64,000 bases of DNA from Psychrobacillus sp. NEAU-3TGS (GTDB lineage: Bacteria > Bacillota > Bacilli > Bacillales_A > Planococcaceae), in the NCBI RefSeq assembly GCF_029955155.1, contig NZ_JAPNOZ010000011.1, positions 1 to 64,000 on the forward strand. The letters run 5' to 3'. A model generated the notes under the pieces. That model worked only from the letters and a program-made list of their open reading frames with translations, was not told the DNA's origin and made no database searches. Positions 20,490 to 29,797 of this stretch are shown piece by piece. A program made the position numbers and the translations under genes. Numbering within the stretch: position 1 is the stretch's first letter; each line of letters begins with the position of its first letter.

Positions 20490-20924
20490 TCAAAAGTTAT
20501 CCCTTTTTCTAAGAATATATGGCACTGTATTTTTGTCTTTTACCAACCCTTCAATTTCACTGGAAATATGTATATACTTTTCTGCTTGTTTCACATCCAT
20601 CCATATTACTTCTTCAATTTCTTCTGGCAATGATATGTTTATTTCTCCATCAATTATTTTACCCGTAAAAGTAAAGAAAATAGCATGGTGTCCTCTTTCT
20701 TCAAAAAAAGCTTCACCTACAGAGAAAACACCATCCACTTGTACATCTAATCCTGTTTCTTCCTTCACTTCACGTACAGCAGCTTCCTTAAGCGTTTCTC
20801 CCTTTTCAACTGCCCCTCCTGGGAGTGTATAGTAAGAGTCTCCTGTGCCTTTATTTTTTACCATCAATACATTCTGCTCAAGTTCGTCAAACAAAAGGAC
20901 ATAGGTCACGTCTACTCTTTTCAT
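20490..20924 (-). CDS. Nudix hydrolase
   Basis: A 144-aa Nudix protein with the full box GGAVEKGETLKEAAVREVKEETGLDV around residues 36-60 (G-x5-E-x7-REUXEEXGU pattern). Start is placed at ATG 20924 (MKRVDVTYVLL), eight codons inside the open frame, because of AAAGGAATGGAG upstream. Substrate (nucleotide diphosphate or dNTP derivative) cannot be told. It is on the same strand as the PAS-STAS gene, 68 bp upstream. Confidence 0.9.
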   Translation of the reverse strand: MKRVDVTYVLLFDELEQNVLMVKNKGTGDSYYTLPGGAVEKGETLKEAAVREVKEETGLDVQVDGVFSVGEAFFEERGHHAIFFTFTGKIIDGEINISLPEEIEEVIWMDVKQAEKYIHISSEIEGLVKDKNTVPYILRKRDNF

Positions 20925-21021
20925 GTTACTCCATTCCTTTCTAAACATATATTTTGTCGCTTAATAGAATGATTTTCAATGATTATCGATAATTAAACAT
21001 ATAATCAAATCAATAAAAAGA

Positions 21022-21049
21022 GTTACTGATCAATTATTTGATCGGTAAC
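21022..21049 (-). terminator. terminator after the GNAT pair
   Basis: GTTACTGATCAA (21022-21033) pairs with TTGATCGGTAAC (21038-21049) with one mismatch and is followed on the minus strand by TCTTTTTATT. Confidence 0.75.
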
Positions 21050-21081
21050 CCATTAATGCTTCCATTTCCATCATATAAAAG

Positions 21082-21519
21082 TTATTTGGGTTTCAAAGAC
21101 TTCCTAAAAGAAAAACACCATTTATCATAACCTAGTTTTTCTTCATAAAAACGATGAGCATTACTTCGCTGTATGCCTGATTCTAGTGCCACATATTCAG
21201 CGCCATTTCTTTCCGCAAAACTATGTAAAAAACTTAATAATTTCTCTCCGTATCCAAATGAACGGTGTGAATAATCAGTTACCAAATCATAGATGAAAAT
21301 ATGTCGTTTGTTGTAAAAGTTAGTTCTCCAGCTAAAACCGGCTAAAGAAACAATTTCACAATCTTTATATAGAGCGTATAAGGTATATCCATCTTTTTTC
21401 ATTTCTTCAAGTAACGCCAGATATGTCTCTTTAGTTAACTCGGTTCGCAACTGATTCATAACTGGAAATGCCTCTAAATATTGTGCCCGGCTCGTTAACT
21501 CTTGTATCGTTTCGGTCAT
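21082..21519 (-). CDS. GNAT family N-acetyltransferase
   Basis: A 145-aa GNAT fold protein. The acetyl-CoA loop region is RSFGYGEKLLSFLHSFAERNGAEYVALESG, and the C-terminal AHRFYEEKLGYDKWCFSFRK is typical of motif B. The ATG at 21519 follows AAGGAAAAG; the frame otherwise opens at a TTG that overlaps this site. It lies directly downstream of another GNAT gene (24-bp gap) and is probably co-transcribed. Acceptor substrate unknown. Confidence 0.87.
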   Translation of the reverse strand: MTETIQELTSRAQYLEAFPVMNQLRTELTKETYLALLEEMKKDGYTLYALYKDCEIVSLAGFSWRTNFYNKRHIFIYDLVTDYSHRSFGYGEKLLSFLHSFAERNGAEYVALESGIQRSNAHRFYEEKLGYDKWCFSFRKSLKPK

Positions 21520-21542
21520 ATCGTTGCTTTTCCTTTCCAAGT

Positions 21543-22001
21543 TTACTGTTTTGTGTCTGGTATTTCTTCTAAATAAGCTTTAGCAGGAGCAGGATGTGTG
21601 TATCTACCCATCGCTGTTTTATGCTTTCGAAGCCCAAGTTTTTCATAAAATCCTTCTCTACCATGCGTTGCTGTTAAATGAAGAAAGAAAATATCACTAC
21701 ACTTTGTCAATAAATCTGTCATTACCATTTTACCTATGCCTATACCTTGAAATTCTGGATGAACAATAATATCATAAATACTTCCATAAAAGACTCCATC
21801 CGTAACTACCCTTCCACATCCAACTAACCTACCATCTAAATAAGCAAGTGAAACTAAATAACTAGCCTTAAAAGCTTGTTGAAGTTTATGCTTAGGAAAG
21901 CCCTCCCATTCAACCGCTAGAAAAAGTTGCTCTAACTCGTCCCAATCCAAATTGTCTAATGTATTTACAATGGAAATTTTAGATACTATGTTTAAATCCA
22001 T
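21543..22001 (-). CDS. GNAT family N-acetyltransferase
   Basis: A 152-aa GNAT protein with motif A HPEFQGIGIGKMVMTDLL (Q-x-x-G-I-G acetyl-CoA loop) and LTATHGREGFYEKLGLRKHK as motif B. It resembles small-molecule or aminoglycoside-type N-acetyltransferases. It is the first gene of a two-GNAT operon. The acceptor is unknown. Confidence 0.88.
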   Translation of the reverse strand: MDLNIVSKISIVNTLDNLDWDELEQLFLAVEWEGFPKHKLQQAFKASYLVSLAYLDGRLVGCGRVVTDGVFYGSIYDIIVHPEFQGIGIGKMVMTDLLTKCSDIFFLHLTATHGREGFYEKLGLRKHKTAMGRYTHPAPAKAYLEEIPDTKQ

Positions 22002-22126
22002 GTTACCACGTCCCCCTTAATCGCTTATCCCTATCCGGAACACTATTATATTCGATGTATCAAACAAAAAACCCTTTTTTTACTACGTAGCTATACGTGA
22101 ACAGAGTAAAGTACTTATTTACTCAT

Positions 22127-23366
22127 TTATGTTAATTCTTTTTTTATAAAAGTATTTAGATTCATAAACAGACCAGTGTACACAAAGATAATTCCTATCA
22201 TTAAAATAATGCCAATATAAACGGACATCATTGTAGGGACTAAAAAAGCACCGATGATGATGCTTGATCGAGCGATTAAATCCGCTCCGCTAAACGAAAT
22301 ATTTGAAAATGCAGAATAGGATCCTCTTTTGTCTGCAGGAATCATATTTGCTTGTTCTGCATTTCTAACCGGGGAGTAAACTAATTCGCCAATTGTTGCA
22401 ATTAGATTGAACAAAATCAGCATATACCAAGTGTTTGCTGAAGTCACCGTAATGTATCCGATACTGTAAATAATCAGACCAATCAATAATACCCTTTGCT
22501 TGCTGAACCGATCAGTAAACCTATTGATCAAAAATGTGAAGCAAACCACGAGCAGCATATTTTCTATATTAAGTATACTTAACATACGTACACCGACTAG
22601 CTCAAACGCTCCAACTTGAACCGCTTGAAACGTTTCTGCTAATCGGACACCAATATAGCTATTTAATGTAAATTCAGCGGAAAAGATAAACATAGAACCC
22701 ACTACCACTTTAACAAAAGGGATATCTTGAAAAGCCACTTTATAATTTTGAAATAAATCAATAAATACATTTTCATAACGCTTTTCTAAGGTGTGTGTAT
22801 GTTCATCAATCAACCAAATCTTATAAGCGATTGGAAGGATTATTGAAGTAAGAGTTAGCAATGCAAATAGCTCCATTTGGTGATTTATGTAAAGCAAGCC
22901 ACCAAGTGCCGCTCCTATAGCCATAGATAAATTTACTAGCCAATAATCGAGTGCATACACTTCTTTTCTATTTTCAGGCGTAGTGGAATCAATAATTATA
23001 GCATGCATCGCCGTCGACCAAGACTGCTGGTAATAATGTAGACAACATACGCAATAGCAAATAGCCAAATAATATTATCATTGGAATTAAGCTTAAAGTC
23101 ATGAAGAAAAACATGAAACCACTTAAAAATGACGTAAGCACTAGCACACGTTTTCGTGGAAAACGATCCGAAATATAGCCACCTATCAAACTCACAAAAA
23201 AACTGATGATAACTGTAAAAATTAAAAAGACACCAGCCCACACTTTATCTAACTCTTGGGCAAAAAATAAGGCCATAAAAGGCATTACCGCTGATGAAAC
23301 CGCACGATTAAAAAATGATGTAATTAATCGCACTTTAATGTTTTGTGGATACTTTTTCCAAGACAT
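22127..23366 (-). pseudogene. MFS transporter, one-base frameshift
   Basis: Twelve-helix major-facilitator exporter split into two frames. The N-terminal part starts at ATG 23366 (GGAGG upstream) and contains the MFS loop GGYISDRFPRKRV. The C-terminal part supplies helices 5-12. Frames meet around 23009-23016, where one extra G in GACGGCG explains the shift and restores ...LLPAVLVDAMHAIIID.... It is divergent from an SgrR-like regulator gene, a pairing seen in other Bacillales, which suggests that regulator controls it. Substrate unknown. Confidence 0.82.
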
Positions 23367-23465
23367 GTTGTCAACCTCCTCTGTCTTATGTATATTAAAC
23401 TAGACTCAACTAACTATAAATGGACACTTCCAATACTTATGTCCACTTTTAACAGGAGGCCTTTA

Positions 23466-25115
23466 ATGGATAAACATTTACTGACTTTATGGCAGTCCGT
23501 CTCTTCAGGTAGTATTAAACAAATAGAAATATCCGATTTACTTCAATTAAGCCCGAAACAAACTGCTCGTTGTTTACAAAAGTGGACTAAAGATGGATGG
23601 CTAAAATACATTCCTGGTCATGGAAGAGGAAATGTTTCTACACTTAAATGGCTAAAAAACGTGGAAGCGATTTTTGAAGAACAGGTAATGAAAATGATTG
23701 ACGAAGATTCTGTAGAACTTAGCAGTAAATATTTAGTATTAGATTGGTCACCAGACAGTAAACTTCGTCTGATGAATAAATTTAGAACAAAATTTGGATA
23801 CGATCAATCAACTAATGATAAGCTTGTCATTCCTAGAAGATACCCTTTTTTGACCATACATCCATTAGAGGCTGCCGATGTTAATAGCGCCAGCCTGGTT
23901 GCAAATTTATATAATCGATTGGTAGCCGTTGATGAAAAGGGCTTCGTTTCACCTGAATTAGCTCATAGTTGGGATGTCAGTTCTACTAAAGTTCGACTTT
24001 ATATAAAAAAAGAGATTAAATTCCATGATGGTTCCATATTAACCGCTGAAGATGTAGTAACTTGCTTAGGGAAATTACGTAACTATCCGCAGTATCAACT
24101 ACTCTGGAAACCTGTACAACAAATAAAAGTAGCAGCACCACTCGTAATCGATATTCATTTCCCTACTGGATGTAGTTATTGTCTGCAGATGCTTGGTACG
24201 ATGAATGCAAGCATTTATAAAGAAACTAAAAGTGGATTGGTTGGCACAGGTTGTTTTTACATGGAGGAAAACGATGAAAAGAAAACAACTTTAGTAGCGT
24301 TTAAGGATTTTTTTGGAGAACGACCTTTACTCGACATGATTGAATTTGTACAAGTTCCAGAGGAGTTTGATGTAGTGTATCGATCCTCCGCACTAGAAGA
24401 GAATCACTCAACATTTCAAGTAGAAAGCGATTCTGGTTTTGGAATAGTTATGATGAATACATTTAGAAATTCTGCGATACAACGGAAGGAAATTCGTGAT
24501 TATCTACATTATATTATTGCGAAAAAACGACATGAAATTGCCCTAACAAGTTCTCGTAAACTGCCAAATCATAAAGGCTGTCTCATTGGGAAAAGTCAAA
24601 GCTACCCTATCCCTAAGACAAAAAAGCCAGATTTTACGGAACCTCTTGTTTTAAAATTAGTAAATTACACAGAAAATACGACATTGTGGTTGAAAAATCT
24701 ATTGGTGGAGGAAGGCGTTCCAGTTGTAACGAAGTGGGTGTCTTTTAAGGATACAGTGATAAATAATAGTGCAAACGAAGAAGCTGATCTTTTTATACAT
24801 GGTGAAGTATTTGAGATGAACCAAAATTTTTCATTTTTCTTTTTCTTACTGAATGGGTATTCAAAATTAGCTAGCATTCTCAAAAAAGAAAAGAAATTAG
24901 CAAGTTATTTAGAGGAATATATACATACCCCTTTTGAAGAATGGACTGATTTAAATCTAAAGGTAGAAAAAGAATTAATCGATCAATCCATTATTGTTCC
25001 CCTTTATTATGCAAAACGGCAAATACCTTTTTCCGCAGATTTGATGAATATTAACATTAAGCATTTTGGCTATGTAGACTTTTCTAAATTATGGGTACGT
25101 CCAGAATTAGACTAA
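23466..25115 (+). CDS. SgrR-like regulator with periplasmic-binding-type domain
   Basis: The start is ATG 23466 (MDKHLLTLWQ, 549 aa) with GGAGG upstream; the open frame reaches 41 codons further back without support. An N-terminal SgrR-type winged helix (residues 1-110, ISDLLQLSPKQTARCLQKW) is joined to a cytosolic solute-binding domain of the peptide/nickel ABC family (SBP_bac_5: HPLEAADVNSASLVANLYNRL, ELAHSWDVSS, KFHDGSILTAEDVV). There is no signal peptide, fitting a ligand-sensing transcription factor. It is divergent from the MFS gene it probably controls. Confidence 0.88.
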   Translation: MDKHLLTLWQSVSSGSIKQIEISDLLQLSPKQTARCLQKWTKDGWLKYIPGHGRGNVSTLKWLKNVEAIFEEQVMKMIDEDSVELSSKYLVLDWSPDSKLRLMNKFRTKFGYDQSTNDKLVIPRRYPFLTIHPLEAADVNSASLVANLYNRLVAVDEKGFVSPELAHSWDVSSTKVRLYIKKEIKFHDGSILTAEDVVTCLGKLRNYPQYQLLWKPVQQIKVAAPLVIDIHFPTGCSYCLQMLGTMNASIYKETKSGLVGTGCFYMEENDEKKTTLVAFKDFFGERPLLDMIEFVQVPEEFDVVYRSSALEENHSTFQVESDSGFGIVMMNTFRNSAIQRKEIRDYLHYIIAKKRHEIALTSSRKLPNHKGCLIGKSQSYPIPKTKKPDFTEPLVLKLVNYTENTTLWLKNLLVEEGVPVVTKWVSFKDTVINNSANEEADLFIHGEVFEMNQNFSFFFFLLNGYSKLASILKKEKKLASYLEEYIHTPFEEWTDLNLKVEKELIDQSIIVPLYYAKRQIPFSADLMNINIKHFGYVDFSKLWVRPELD

Positions 25116-25120
25116 GAAAA

Positions 25121-25146
25121 AAGGATGTGCAAGATTGCATATCCTT
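25121..25146 (+). terminator. terminator of SgrR-like gene
   Basis: AAGGATGTGCAA / TTGCATATCCTT with one G-T pair and a 2-nt loop core, A-rich before and T-rich after; six bases after the stop. Confidence 0.75.
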
Positions 25147-25209
25147 TATAGATTCGCTAACCTGGCGTTTAACATAAAAGAATGTATGAACAGCTTTGAG
25201 CAACTGATA

Positions 25210-26088
25210 TTATTGTTCATTCGTTAGAATAGATTTTAAAGTAACATAATTTTCGTCAAAAAATTGTTGATGCTTTTGGATTCCACGCCTTTTACACCAA
25301 CCAATCGAATTGAATGCATCCGTAAAGCGATAAAACGGTAGTACAATTTCTAAATCTATCAGCTGGCGAATTGTTTGATATCCTTTTTGATAAGCTTCTA
25401 AAGTGCCTGGGTTTTTCATAAAAATATCGCGATTAATTTTTGTAAAATCCATTTCCGTTGAACCAAAGCGAGCACTCTCAAAATCGATAATTCCTGAAAC
25501 TAGATTTTCATGGATTATTATATTTGCTGGACGAAAATCCATATGTATAAAGCTTGGTCCATCTGGATGAGGAAGCGATTTACGCTGTTTTTCAAATAGT
25601 TCTAGTGATTGTTCATATAAAGCCTCAGGAATCACATCTTTTACATCTTCGGCAAAACTGTAAAATTGGTTCTCAAGAAATGTGGACCATTGATCGTATA
25701 CATTTGAAATTCCCTTATATGAATAGTTTTTTTGTGGAGCTACTTGATGTAATTTTGCATGGTTAACGCCAATATCAAAAGCTAGTTTTTCATCCACTTT
25801 TTCGGAGAGTGGTTCTCCTTTAATGGCTGACAACAGAAGCGCTCCTGCTATTTCATCGTTCCCTTCCCAATATTCTAATAATCTAGGAACTTCCAGCGTA
25901 TCACTTAGTATCTCTAACGCTTCGTATTCACGTGCTAATTTTACTTTAGAATAAGGTATTTTCAGATATACTATTTGTTGATTAATTTGCTTTATTTTAT
26001 AAACTGTTGAGCTAAAAGAATCTGGAACATCTTCAATTGAAAGCACGTTCAGTTTTAATTTATCTATTATTTGATTTAGTTGTTGCAA
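25210..26088 (-). CDS. APH-fold phosphotransferase
   Basis: A 292-aa aminoglycoside-phosphotransferase/choline-kinase fold protein. The Brenner motif HMDFRPANIII (catalytic Asp and Asn) is near residue 190, and the metal-binding GIIDFESARFGSTEMDF follows about 18 residues later. The frame opens with TTG at 26088. The family includes antibiotic kinases, homoserine kinases and many uncharacterised small-molecule kinases, so a resistance role should not be assumed. Confidence 0.85.
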   Translation of the reverse strand: MQQLNQIIDKLKLNVLSIEDVPDSFSSTVYKIKQINQQIVYLKIPYSKVKLAREYEALEILSDTLEVPRLLEYWEGNDEIAGALLLSAIKGEPLSEKVDEKLAFDIGVNHAKLHQVAPQKNYSYKGISNVYDQWSTFLENQFYSFAEDVKDVIPEALYEQSLELFEKQRKSLPHPDGPSFIHMDFRPANIIIHENLVSGIIDFESARFGSTEMDFTKINRDIFMKNPGTLEAYQKGYQTIRQLIDLEIVLPFYRFTDAFNSIGWCKRRGIQKHQQFFDENYVTLKSILTNEQ

Positions 26089-26209
26089 TCAATTTCACCC
26101 CTATCTTCTTTGTATGTTTTAACTCACATCTTGCCGCTTAGTTCTTAAAACTGATTCCCATTCCTCAAAAATTCTAGTTAGTTCAATAAGTAATAAAAAA
26201 GAATATACA

Positions 26210-26740
26210 CTATTTCATTATTGAAATCTCCTGGTTGATAGAATTTGCAATAACTTCACACTTTTTTATAGCCCAAATGTAATGTTGCGAAGTATTCGCC
26301 ATAAAATAGCTATATAAATTACTTGTTTTTGTCCACTTATAGTATTGTTTTGTCAACATTTCTTCATTGCTGTGCGACTTAATTAAATTCATTACTCTTT
26401 CATGGCTTAATTTCAATTTCTTAATCGCTTTATTTAAAGTTATATCTTGATAGTTTTCCCAAATTTGCATATTGAGTAACTTAATAGTACTCCATTTATT
26501 GCCAGGTGCTGGTATAGAAGGAATATCTCCATCCATCCCCTCTCTATACCATCTTTCAAGCATCGCATGCCATTCATACAAATGCATTATTACATCCCGA
26601 AAATTCTTATCTCTTTCTCCCGTTTCTATAGAAATATTCCTTCTTCTACTAGGTACAGATTCAATTATTTCAAATAATGCATTTAAATTCTTATCGCTAT
26701 TCTGTAAGAGCATTTCTTTTTCATCTTTCCTTATCATCAC
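26210..26740 (-). CDS. ClbS/DfsB family four-helix bundle protein
   Basis: A 176-aa helical protein matching the ClbS/DfsB (DUF1706) pattern: early LLQNSDKNLNALFEIIES helix, the RDVIMHLYEWHAMLERWYREG helix with W and H, and PAPGNKWSTIKLLNMQIW. ClbS is a cyclopropane hydrolase protecting from colibactin and DfsB is involved in Fe-S repair or stress, but most members have no known function. Start is GTG 26740 or ATG 26737; GGATGG precedes both. Confidence 0.85.
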   Translation of the reverse strand: MMIRKDEKEMLLQNSDKNLNALFEIIESVPSRRRNISIETGERDKNFRDVIMHLYEWHAMLERWYREGMDGDIPSIPAPGNKWSTIKLLNMQIWENYQDITLNKAIKKLKLSHERVMNLIKSHSNEEMLTKQYYKWTKTSNLYSYFMANTSQHYIWAIKKCEVIANSINQEISIMK

Positions 26741-26890
26741 TTTTCCATCCTTTTTCTTTTTATTTTAGCACAGGAATATACGTTATCGAGCTAAAATTCA
26801 GAAATTATAAACAAATCGTTTCTTCCATTTTTTTGATAGAATGGGTTATAGTTTATTAAGAGTTCTATATTCATTAATGGGGAGATTTTT

Positions 26891-27664
26891 ATGAAATATA
26901 AAATAGTATTTTTCGATGTGGATGGAACAATTACGAATCATGCGGATGGTAGTATTTCGAATAACACAAAAGAAGCGATAAGAACATTAAAAAACAAAGG
27001 ATTAATAGTGGTAGCTGCAACTGGAAGACCATTATCCATGTGTAAAGAAATAAAGGAATTAGGAATAGATACATTCATCACAGCAAATGGGGCTTATGTG
27101 AAGCATGATCAAATGGTTATACATAAAGTGCCGATGGATAACAGAACAATACAAGAAGTATTTGAATTTGCATCTAGGGAGAATCAAGATCTATCTTTTT
27201 TCACGGAAGAATTTAGTATGAACGGTGTAAAAAATACCGAAACTTTAAAAGCATTAAAGGAAACTTTATCATTAAATGACTACCCTATTGTTGATCATTT
27301 AATACACAAACAAGAAGTTTACTTAATGTGCTTGTATGCAAACGATGAAACTGTTAAGAAATACATGCTAAAATTTCCGCATTTAACTTTTTTGAGATGG
27401 CACCCTTTTGTATCAAATGTATTACAAGAAGAAGTTTCTAAATCTATAGCGATTCTAAAAGTTTTACAGTACTTCGACATTGATAAATCTGAGGCTATCG
27501 CATTTGGGGATGGAGAAAATGATATAGACATGTTGGAATTAGTAGGGCTTGGTATAGCGATGGGAAATGGATCTGAAAACTTAAAAAAAGTGGCAAATTT
27601 CGTTACGAAGAAGTCAAATGAAGACGGCATCGATTTTGCGTTAAAAAAGTTCGGAATCATTTAA
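26891..27664 (+). CDS. Cof-type HAD-IIB phosphatase
   Basis: A 257-aa HAD hydrolase of the Cof/YidA group. Motif I FFDVDGTITNH near residue 8, motif II ATGRPLS, motif III Lys (EEVSKSIAILKVL) and motif IV GDGENDIDML are all present, with a type-C2B cap between. Such enzymes dephosphorylate sugar phosphates, FMN or PLP. ATG follows GGGGAG. Single-gene unit. Confidence 0.92.
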   Translation: MKYKIVFFDVDGTITNHADGSISNNTKEAIRTLKNKGLIVVAATGRPLSMCKEIKELGIDTFITANGAYVKHDQMVIHKVPMDNRTIQEVFEFASRENQDLSFFTEEFSMNGVKNTETLKALKETLSLNDYPIVDHLIHKQEVYLMCLYANDETVKKYMLKFPHLTFLRWHPFVSNVLQEEVSKSIAILKVLQYFDIDKSEAIAFGDGENDIDMLELVGLGIAMGNGSENLKKVANFVTKKSNEDGIDFALKKFGII

Positions 27665-27796
27665 GTTACATCCCCTCCAATACTTAACAGTAGACTTAAA
27701 AGAAGTAAGTTCATATTACGTTACCTAAAAGTTCCTATCGAGTCCCTTCGTATTCTAAAATAGAATAGTGCTTTAAACTGTAAACATATTAGTGAG

Positions 27797-28111
27797 GTGA
27801 GAAACATTAATAGTGATATTCGGGATACTCACGAAGACAAACCCAAACATAAACGATATCCTAAAGATACTATAGCTGCTGGACGCCGTCATACCATCGC
27901 CCTTTAATCAGATGGTACTGTCATGGGTGTGGGTGATAATAATTATGATCAATGTGATGTAAGTGGATGGTGTGATATTGTGGCAATTGCAGCGGGGTGT
28001 GCCCATAGCGTCGGGTTAAAATCGGACGGCACGGTGGTTGCTGTGGGTGATAATGAATATGGACAATGCGATGTAAAAGACTGGAGCGGCATCCAACGGC
28101 CAGACTATTAG
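27797..28111 (+). pseudogene. RCC1-repeat protein remnant
   Basis: The readable protein contains about two RCC1-type beta-propeller repeats (AAGRRHTIAL-stop-SDGTV, then SVGLKSDGTVVAVGDNEYG). A TAA at 27905-27907 sits exactly where the repeat should read Lys (AAA), so it is a point nonsense change rather than a frameshift. The frame then ends after barely two blades, while a working propeller needs about seven. This is a true relic, truncated at both ends. Confidence 0.75.
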
Positions 28112-28287
28112 TTTCTAGGTATCCTGTGAATGTGTGTTGGAGAGGGATCATAAAGACCACTCTTCAATTCGCTTGATTTAGATTGAAATATCTGCACCAA
28201 AGATGACAGCTCCTAACTAAAATAGAAGTCTGAAAAGCTAAACCATTTAAAAGCGGCGATGGAAATTTCTACTCGAATCGCTAATTA

Positions 28288-29034
28288 TTAAGGACAGTAT
28301 TGTTTTATTATATCTAAAAGACGTTCCGCTTTTTCAGTTGAAACATTTTCAGCTAATCTTGCAGCAGCAATGATTGGAGCCCACTGAAAAATGTTATTTT
28401 TAGACAATCCACTTTTCTCACAATAGAGTCGCAAATACATTTCAGCCATCTCTTCGGAAAATTGGAGATACAAAAGATATGTTCGATATACATCTGCACG
28501 TATATCCCCAACGCTGGAATCGACCCAATCAATAATCGTCACTTTGTTATTTAACATGATTAAATTAAATAGATGGAAGTCTCCATGGCAAAGTCTTTTT
28601 TCAAAGGTTATTGAGTCTAATTTGTTTATTAAATTTGACTTTTTTCTTTCATCTAAAATATCAACTGAATTTATTTGACGACATAACTTTTCAGTCATTG
28701 GTTCCAGGAGATCTGTTTTAATCATATGAATCTTTTGCTGTATTTCAATGGAAACTTGCATGTAGTATTCCGCTTGTTTCCTGTTTTCAGTTAAGAGCTC
28801 ACCCAACGTTTTTCCCTTAATATATTCCATTATAATAGCTTGTTTACCATCTATCTTAGTGACATTCCATATTTTAGGAACCGAAAGTCCACATGTATAA
28901 GCAAATTTCTGCTTATTTGCTTCGTATAACGCTTCTGTATCGGGCAAATAATCATTAAATATCTTGATAACCTTGTTTTCGTAAAGATAAATTTTAGCTG
29001 TATTTCCTGTTGCTATTGGGTCCCCCAGTTTCAT
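28288..29034 (-). CDS. APH-fold phosphotransferase (TIGR02172-like)
   Basis: A 248-aa kinase-fold protein. GNTAKIYLYENKVIKIF forms the nucleotide-binding start, IIMEYIKGKTLGELL the hinge, LCHGDFHLFNLIM the catalytic loop and TIIDWVDSSVGDIRADVYRTYLL the metal-binding part. It has the compact layout of aminoglycoside phosphotransferase-like proteins of unknown substrate common in Bacillales and Clostridia. GGGAGG precedes the ATG. Single gene. Confidence 0.85.
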   Translation of the reverse strand: MKLGDPIATGNTAKIYLYENKVIKIFNDYLPDTEALYEANKQKFAYTCGLSVPKIWNVTKIDGKQAIIMEYIKGKTLGELLTENRKQAEYYMQVSIEIQQKIHMIKTDLLEPMTEKLCRQINSVDILDERKKSNLINKLDSITFEKRLCHGDFHLFNLIMLNNKVTIIDWVDSSVGDIRADVYRTYLLYLQFSEEMAEMYLRLYCEKSGLSKNNIFQWAPIIAAARLAENVSTEKAERLLDIIKQYCP

Positions 29035-29085
29035 TTTTTATCCCTCCCAACTTTGTGTTTATTAATGGACATCTTGCCACTTCAT

Positions 29086-29550
29086 CTAACAATTATATTC
29101 CATACTTAAAAATTCAAATGTACAACCATTTGTTTCTTGCATAAAAGTTTCGATATCTATAAAGCCAAATCTTTTGTATACTTTTATCGCTCTTTGATTA
29201 AAAGTCGCAACTGATAAAGTTATTTTTTCGACTGTATAATTAGATTGAACAAAATCCATTCCGGCCTTTAGAAATTGTAACCCCTGCCCTTTTCCAGTTA
29301 AGTTAGGACTCATTCCTAAACCGATATCAAAAATTCTATCAGCAACTTTGTTTACAACAAAGAAACCAATCAAGTTACAATCAAATGTTACTGCATATGT
29401 CGAATTTCCCCTTGTTTCAGGATTTAAAAATTCTTCTAAGTCTTCTTTGTCTGATTCCATATCGTAAAATGAATATTCTCCATCATAATGCCAATTAAAT
29501 GCAATATTTTCAGCTTGTTCTTGTGTCATAATTCTAAATTGATATGCCAT
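29086..29550 (-). CDS. GNAT family N-acetyltransferase
   Basis: A 154-aa GNAT with the acetyl-CoA loop LTGKGQGLQFLKAGMDFV and a motif B NQRAIKVYKRFGFIDIE. It resembles RimI/RimJ-like acetyltransferases. GAGGG precedes the ATG. Acceptor unknown. Confidence 0.87.
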   Translation of the reverse strand: MAYQFRIMTQEQAENIAFNWHYDGEYSFYDMESDKEDLEEFLNPETRGNSTYAVTFDCNLIGFFVVNKVADRIFDIGLGMSPNLTGKGQGLQFLKAGMDFVQSNYTVEKITLSVATFNQRAIKVYKRFGFIDIETFMQETNGCTFEFLSMEYNC

Positions 29551-29579
29551 TTTAATCCCTCTTAATTTTCATATACTTC

Positions 29580-29759
29580 TTAAATATTAATGTCGTCTGT
29601 AATCCAGACTTTCACATAGCTTTCCAACGAAGAGGCAATCCATGTTCTGCTATCGTCTTCATGATTCCACACAAAAATTTCATCATCTTGAATGCTCCCA
29701 TTTAATATTCTGTAGCCGAATAGGTCCCCATTTCCAGCATCTCCCCATTCATCTCCAAT
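29580..29759 (-). pseudogene. SMI1/KNR4-family protein, C-terminal remnant
   Basis: About 59 codons read GDEWGDAGNGDLFGYRIL ... IFVWNHEDDSRTWIASSLESYV and end at a normal stop. The DLFGY and VWxHEDDSRxW signature is that of the C-terminal half of SMI1/KNR4 proteins, which often act as immunity proteins for contact-dependent or polymorphic toxins. Upstream the frame meets stop codons at once and has no start, so the N-terminal half is lost. Confidence 0.6.
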
Positions 29760-29797
29760 TTATTAAGATGCTTAGACTTAAATTCCTCACCAACCAA

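Noticed and set aside
25210..29034. Aminoglycoside resistance genes
   Set aside because: Both APH-fold proteins have only the generic catalytic motifs shared by many small-molecule kinases; there is no evidence for an antibiotic substrate.
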